From contig DIWS01000011.1 in assembly GCA_002423585.1 (NCBI GenBank), positions 6,934 through 24,876 on the forward strand: a stretch of DNA of 17,943 nt, written 5' to 3'. The stretch is from Actinobacteria bacterium UBA6100 (GTDB taxonomy: Bacteria; Actinomycetota; Coriobacteriia; Anaerosomatales; Anaerosomataceae). A model generated the notes under the pieces. It saw nothing but the letters and a program-made list of their open reading frames with translations. It had not been told where the DNA came from and did no database searches. Both the position numbers and the translations under genes were made by a program. Shown in pieces: positions 14,524 through 17,943 of the stretch. Position 1 is the first letter of the stretch, and each line of letters starts with the position of its first letter.

Positions 14524-16176
14524 CTAGCCGGCCGCTGCCTCGATGTCGGCCGCGAGTGCCGCGAGTGATTCGACGCTCGTGGAGGGCAGATCAAGGCGCA
14601 GCACGCGCCGGTGATGGCGAGCGAGCGTGACCAGGTCGCCCTCGGCCTGTGCCCGGTGCAGCGCCGCCATCGTGAAGCGCTTGCCGGGGATCTCGAGGTC
14701 CTCGCGGTCACGCGCCGTCACAAGGATGAAGACGCCGTTGTTCGGCCCGCCCTTGTGAAGCTGACCCGTCGAGTGCAGGTAGCGTGGGCCGAGCTCGAGG
14801 CAGACCGCTCGACCGGTGGCGGCGGACAGCTTCGAGCATGCCGCCCGCAGGGGTGCGAGACGCTGCTCGTCATCGGGTGCGTACACCAACAGCGCGATGT
14901 AGTCGCCCTCGGCCGCGGCGTCGGTCGCCCCCGCGAGCGCAGAGGCGCGGTCGAGGGGCTGCACATCGGGCAGCTCGAAGCCGCCGGCGTACGTGATCCA
15001 GGTGCCGTCGAGATCCAGCGATGCCGGTGGCACCTCGCTCGCTCCACCGTCGAGGATGGCCTTGGTCGCGGTCTTCGCCTCGGTCACCGCGAGTTCGTCG
15101 AACGGGTTGACGTCGAGGAGCACGCCGGTGAGTGCGACGGCGTACTCCCAGCGTACGAACTCCGCGCCGACATCGAACACGTCGGTGACCGTGAGCTCGA
15201 AGACGGGATGGTCGGCCGCCACCTGACGCGACCAGTCGGCGAGTGCGGCGTCGTCGCCGAAGCGGATGACGACGACCGCGCGGTCGCCTCCCAGATCGGC
15301 CGGCGCAGGCGTCTTGCTCTCGATCACGGGTACGATGCCCCGCCCGTTCTTGCCGAGGGACTCCGCAACGAGCTGCTCGACCCACAGGCCGAAGGGGCGA
15401 TAGCGGTCCGATGCGACCAGGGTCAATTTGTCGCGCCCCGCCTCCCACGACTCGGCCAACCAGCCGGCCAGGAGTGCCGCCGGATTCTCTGCCACCGGCG
15501 CGGAGCACGCTCGCTCCATCGCCTGCGCACGCATCACGAGGCTGGGGAGGTGTATGCCGATCATCGCGGCGGGGGCGAGCCCGAACATCGAGAGCGCCGA
15601 ATAGCGCCCGCCCACCGTTGCGGGTCCGGTCAGCGTGGTCCGCATCAGATCGCGCTGGCGGAGCTTCTCGAGCGGTGAGCCGGGGTCGGTGATGACGATG
15701 AAGCGGCGGCCGGCTTCGCGGCGCGTCATGCCGTCGGCGGTGAGCCATGCATGCACGATGGCATACAGTGACAGCGGCTCGATCGTCGATCCCGACTTGC
15801 TCGCGATGATCGCGTACGTGCTCTCGCGGTCCAGCGTGGCGAGGAGTTCGGTGACCTGGACGGGCGAGGTCGTGTCGAGAACGTGCAGGCGGGGCGACCC
15901 TTCCGCCGACCCGATGATGCGCTCCATCACGAGCGGCGCGAGAGATGAGCCGCCCATTCCGAGGAGCAGAAGATCGGTCGTGCCTTCGGAACGCAGCGCT
16001 TCGGCCAGGCCGTCGAGCAGCGCGAACCTGCCGGGCGCCTTCTCGGCGAGGTCGGTCCACCCGAGACGCTGCATGATCGGGATGCGCATATCGAGATCGT
16101 CGCTGAACAGCGATGCGTCCCGCTCACGCAGCCGCCGTACCGCGTCAAGCTCTTCCAGTCGCTCGAGTGCGCCCAT
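14524..16176 (-). CDS. pgi: Glucose-6-phosphate isomerase (transaldolase-PGI-type)
   Basis: Cytoplasmic enzyme of 550 residues converting glucose-6-phosphate to fructose-6-phosphate. It resembles the C-terminal half of bifunctional transaldolase/glucose-6-phosphate isomerase proteins more than classical E. coli-type Pgi. Sugar-phosphate-binding segments are GMGGSSLAP (73-81) and SKSGST (126-131). GGRYSALS (189-196) and the catalytic Glu in AESLGKNGRG (E272) follow. DVNPFDELAVTEAK (355-368) and the TGQLHKGGPNNG signature (470-481, catalytic-type Lys in LHKGG) complete the set. ATG at 16176 is preceded by an AGGGAGG site (plus-strand complement at 16184-16190). No transaldolase domain is attached, and its upstream neighbour is an EamA transporter, so the transaldolase, if present, is elsewhere. 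Twelve bases separate the two genes. Confidence 0.9.
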   Translation of the reverse strand: MGALERLEELDAVRRLRERDASLFSDDLDMRIPIMQRLGWTDLAEKAPGRFALLDGLAEALRSEGTTDLLLLGMGGSSLAPLVMERIIGSAEGSPRLHVLDTTSPVQVTELLATLDRESTYAIIASKSGSTIEPLSLYAIVHAWLTADGMTRREAGRRFIVITDPGSPLEKLRQRDLMRTTLTGPATVGGRYSALSMFGLAPAAMIGIHLPSLVMRAQAMERACSAPVAENPAALLAGWLAESWEAGRDKLTLVASDRYRPFGLWVEQLVAESLGKNGRGIVPVIESKTPAPADLGGDRAVVVIRFGDDAALADWSRQVAADHPVFELTVTDVFDVGAEFVRWEYAVALTGVLLDVNPFDELAVTEAKTATKAILDGGASEVPPASLDLDGTWITYAGGFELPDVQPLDRASALAGATDAAAEGDYIALLVYAPDDEQRLAPLRAACSKLSAATGRAVCLELGPRYLHSTGQLHKGGPNNGVFILVTARDREDLEIPGKRFTMAALHRAQAEGDLVTLARHHRRVLRLDLPSTSVESLAALAADIEAAAG

Positions 16177-16188
16177 CGCCGAACCTCC

Positions 16189-17139
16189 CTACGAGACTTC
16201 GGCACCGTCGATCGGGGCAGGTGCCTCGATACTCGGCGCCGGTTCCATTCTAGCGACGAGCACGCCACCGAGCACGACCATCACGCCACCGATCACGGTC
16301 GCCGGCGTGAGCGGCTCCCCGAGGAAGAGCGCGGCGAAGATCACGGCGCTCACCGGTTCAGCGTACATGAGTATGCCGGCGTGGTCCGCGCGGATGTGCC
16401 GCAGCCCTCCGAAGAACACGAAGCCGGCCAGTGCGGTGTGGACGATGCCGAGGGTGGCCAGTGCGGCGTACGAGCCTGTGGAGGTGGGCCCGCCCCCGTT
16501 CGCATAGGAGTAGATCACCACCGGCAGGAGGACGACTGCGGCGACGATGTACTGTCCAAGCATCAATGCCCCGGTGGAGACACCGCGGAGGATCTTCTTG
16601 GAGCGAAGGAGCAGCGCCGCGTAGGTGAGCGCCGAGCCCGCCGCCAGCGCCGCTCCGAGCGCCTGACGTCCGCTCCCAAGAGCGAGGCCGTGCTGCGCGA
16701 GGATCACGACGATACCGCTCAGCGCGAGTGCGAGCGGTAGGACGATCCTCCGGTCGAACCGCTCGCCGATGAGCGCGGGCGTGAGCGCCGCGACGAACAC
16801 CGGGCCGGTGTAACCGAGCAGTTCGGCGGTGGCGACCTCGGTGAGGTCGAGAGCGGTGAGGAACAGCAGCCAGTTCGCCGTGAGGAGCAGGCCCTGACCG
16901 GCGAGCTGCCTGCGCTTCTGCCGGTCCATCGTGGTGAGCTCCCGCCAGCGTCCGGTGGCGAGCATCCAGATCCCGATCACGAGCGCCGCGAAGAGCACCC
17001 GGTAGAAGACCTTGACCCACGGATCGCCGTCGGAGGCTCGCAAGACGAGCGGGATGGTACCCCACACGACACCGGTGAGCGCTACGCGCACGAGCCCCGA
17101 GATCCGCTCGGCGCGGGTGGCAGCGACGTCGTGGGGCAC
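16189..17139 (-). CDS. EamA-family (DMT superfamily) transporter
   Basis: Integral membrane protein of 316 residues with about ten helices in two EamA repeats. The first repeat contains VALTGVVWGTIPLVLRASDGDP and LTANWLLFLTALDLTEVATAELLGYTGPVFVAAL; the second includes LGIVHTALAGFVFFGGLRHIRADHAGILMYAEPVSAVIFAALFLGEPLTP, the typical closing pattern of RhaT/YdcZ/EamA exporters. Substrates in this family include amino acids and metabolites; none can be assigned here. GTG 17139 (VPHDVAATRAERISG...) is chosen because it starts just before the first helix and 7 bases after the hypE stop. A longer frame back to 17397 runs inside hypE in another frame and is rejected. The ribosome binding site is weak (TAGGT), so coupling to hypE is likely. 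Confidence 0.88.
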   Translation of the reverse strand: MPHDVAATRAERISGLVRVALTGVVWGTIPLVLRASDGDPWVKVFYRVLFAALVIGIWMLATGRWRELTTMDRQKRRQLAGQGLLLTANWLLFLTALDLTEVATAELLGYTGPVFVAALTPALIGERFDRRIVLPLALALSGIVVILAQHGLALGSGRQALGAALAAGSALTYAALLLRSKKILRGVSTGALMLGQYIVAAVVLLPVVIYSYANGGGPTSTGSYAALATLGIVHTALAGFVFFGGLRHIRADHAGILMYAEPVSAVIFAALFLGEPLTPATVIGGVMVVLGGVLVARMEPAPSIEAPAPIDGAEVS

Positions 17140-17146
17140 GGCGGAC

Positions 17147-17943
17147 CTAGCAGATCCGGGGCAGCTGCTCGCCCACGAGCATGTCCATGATGCGCGTGGC
17201 GCCAAAGGACGTGCGCACGTAGACCTTGCCGGCGGGAGCCTCGGCGACCGTTCCGACGATGGCAGCCTCATCGCCGTACGGGGAGGCTTGCATCGCGGCC
17301 AGTGCGGCCTCGGCCTGGTCCTCAGGCACGACCGCCACCATCTTGCCTTCGTTGGCCACCTGGAAGACGTCATAGCCGAGCATCTCGCATGCGCCACGCA
17401 CCTGGTCGCGGACCGGCACGGCCGGCTCCTCCACGGTGATCGACACGCGAGAGGCCTCGGCGAGCTCGTTCAAGGTGCTCGCGAGTCCGCCACGGGTCGG
17501 ATCGCGGAAGCAGCGGACGTCCGGCGCGGCCTCTAAGACGGCGGCGACCAGCGCGTTCAAAGGCGCCGCATCCGTGCGGATGTCGGTGGAGAAGGAGAGG
17601 CCCTCGCGGGTCGACATGACCGCGATGCCGTGATCGCCGAGCGTGCCCGAGAGCAGCACCACGTCGCCGGGGCGGCAGTGCGCGCCGGACAGATCGAGTC
17701 CCTCGGCCAGCACGCCCACGCCGGCGGTGTTGATGTAGCAGCCGTCGCCGTGTCCGCGCTCCACGACCTTCGTGTCGCCCGTGACGATGCGCACGCCGGC
17801 CTCGGCGGCGGCGTCGTGCATCGAGATGATGATCCGCTTGAGCTCGGCCACCGGCATGCCCTCTTCGAGCACGAAGCCGACCGAGAGGTAGAGCGGTGTC
17901 GCGCCGGAGGTGGCGACATCGTTCACCGTGCCGCAGACCGCGA
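17147..17943 (-). CDS. hypE: Hydrogenase maturation factor HypE, C-terminal part (5' end beyond window)
   Basis: C-terminal ~265 residues of HypE, the ATP-dependent enzyme that dehydrates the carbamoyl group on its own C-terminal cysteine to a cyanide ligand for the iron of [NiFe] hydrogenases; acts with HypF and the HypC/HypD complex in the cytoplasm. The frame runs off the right edge, where it reads AVCGTVNDVATSGA, typical of the family. Other hallmarks are IVTGDTKVVERG, LLSGTLGDHGIAVMSTREGL, FRDPTRGGLASTLNE, and the terminal LPRIC, whose last Cys is the modified residue. The GTG at 17926 is internal, not a start. This is the first gene of the minus-strand group and predicts that the genome encodes a [NiFe] hydrogenase and other hyp genes outside the window. 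Confidence 0.95.
   Translation of the reverse strand, partial: AVCGTVNDVATSGATPLYLSVGFVLEEGMPVAELKRIIISMHDAAAEAGVRIVTGDTKVVERGHGDGCYINTAGVGVLAEGLDLSGAHCRPGDVVLLSGTLGDHGIAVMSTREGLSFSTDIRTDAAPLNALVAAVLEAAPDVRCFRDPTRGGLASTLNELAEASRVSITVEEPAVPVRDQVRGACEMLGYDVFQVANEGKMVAVVPEDQAEAALAAMQASPYGDEAAIVGTVAEAPAGKVYVRTSFGATRIMDMLVGEQLPRIC

Noticed and set aside
14870..16060. Second minus-strand open frame within the isomerase region
   Set aside because: Arg-rich alternative-frame translation of pgi with no motif.
17140..17397. Extension of the EamA transporter to 17397
   Set aside because: The extra N-terminus is a frame-shadow of hypE; GTG 17139 fits the helix start and the short gap.
1..17943. CRISPR array, insertion sequence, phage genes, tRNA or rRNA genes
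   Set aside because: No regular repeats, transposase, integrase or structural-RNA-like sequence was found on reading either strand.

Overview
This window is gene-dense, very GC-rich chromosomal DNA from a bacterium. The gene content suggests an anaerobic, high-GC actinobacterium, possibly in or near the class Coriobacteriia. The pointers are strong G/C bias at third codon positions, frequent GTG starts, a hydrogenase-like iron-sulfur sensor protein, an AmmeMemoRadiSam-type radical SAM enzyme, the [NiFe]-hydrogenase maturation factor HypE, and a PGI of the type found in transaldolase-PGI fusions. The taxonomic call is inference from gene types and composition, not from a marker gene.

Layout. 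(1) 1-388 is the 3' end of aspartate-semialdehyde dehydrogenase. (2) 458-6040 is a tightly packed plus-strand cluster: an OmpR-type response regulator, its membrane histidine kinase, a QueT-type membrane protein, a fusion of ferredoxin-like clusters, an Fe-hydrogenase-like domain and a degenerate GGDEF domain, and a radical SAM enzyme. (3) After a short gap with a possible -10 element, 6126-11456 is a second plus-strand cluster with gaps of only a few bases or overlaps: a family-2-like glycosyltransferase, a TauE/SafE permease, a GNAT acetyltransferase, a LytS-type kinase, a LytTR-type response regulator and a YfcE-type phosphodiesterase. (4) A 224-bp intergenic stretch with short repeats and hairpins precedes 11681-14423: a universal stress protein, a small two-helix membrane protein (DUF485/DUF4212-like) and a 609-residue sodium:solute symporter related to acetate permeases. 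(5) A 15-bp hairpin lies between this cluster and a convergent minus-strand group, 14524-17943: glucose-6-phosphate isomerase, an EamA-type transporter and hypE, which runs off the end of the window.

How the parts may work together. Two complete two-component systems sit in the two plus-strand clusters. The first is followed by a protein that looks like an intracellular redox or gas sensor feeding into cyclic-di-GMP recognition. The second (LytS/LytTR) lies just upstream of a carboxylate-type symporter cluster, which recalls the pyruvate-responsive LytS/LytTR systems that control carbon transporters; here that link is only a hypothesis. The most unusual item is the hydrogenase-like/GGDEF fusion at 3230-5014. 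Its catalytic GGDEF motif is degraded to MGDQF, but an RxxD inhibitory-site motif is kept at the correct spacing. Its hydrogenase-like part lacks the usual proton-shuttle cysteine. Together these features point to a sensor/receptor rather than an enzyme. No tRNA, rRNA, insertion sequence, phage gene or CRISPR array was seen, and no gene-free stretch exceeds 300 bases.
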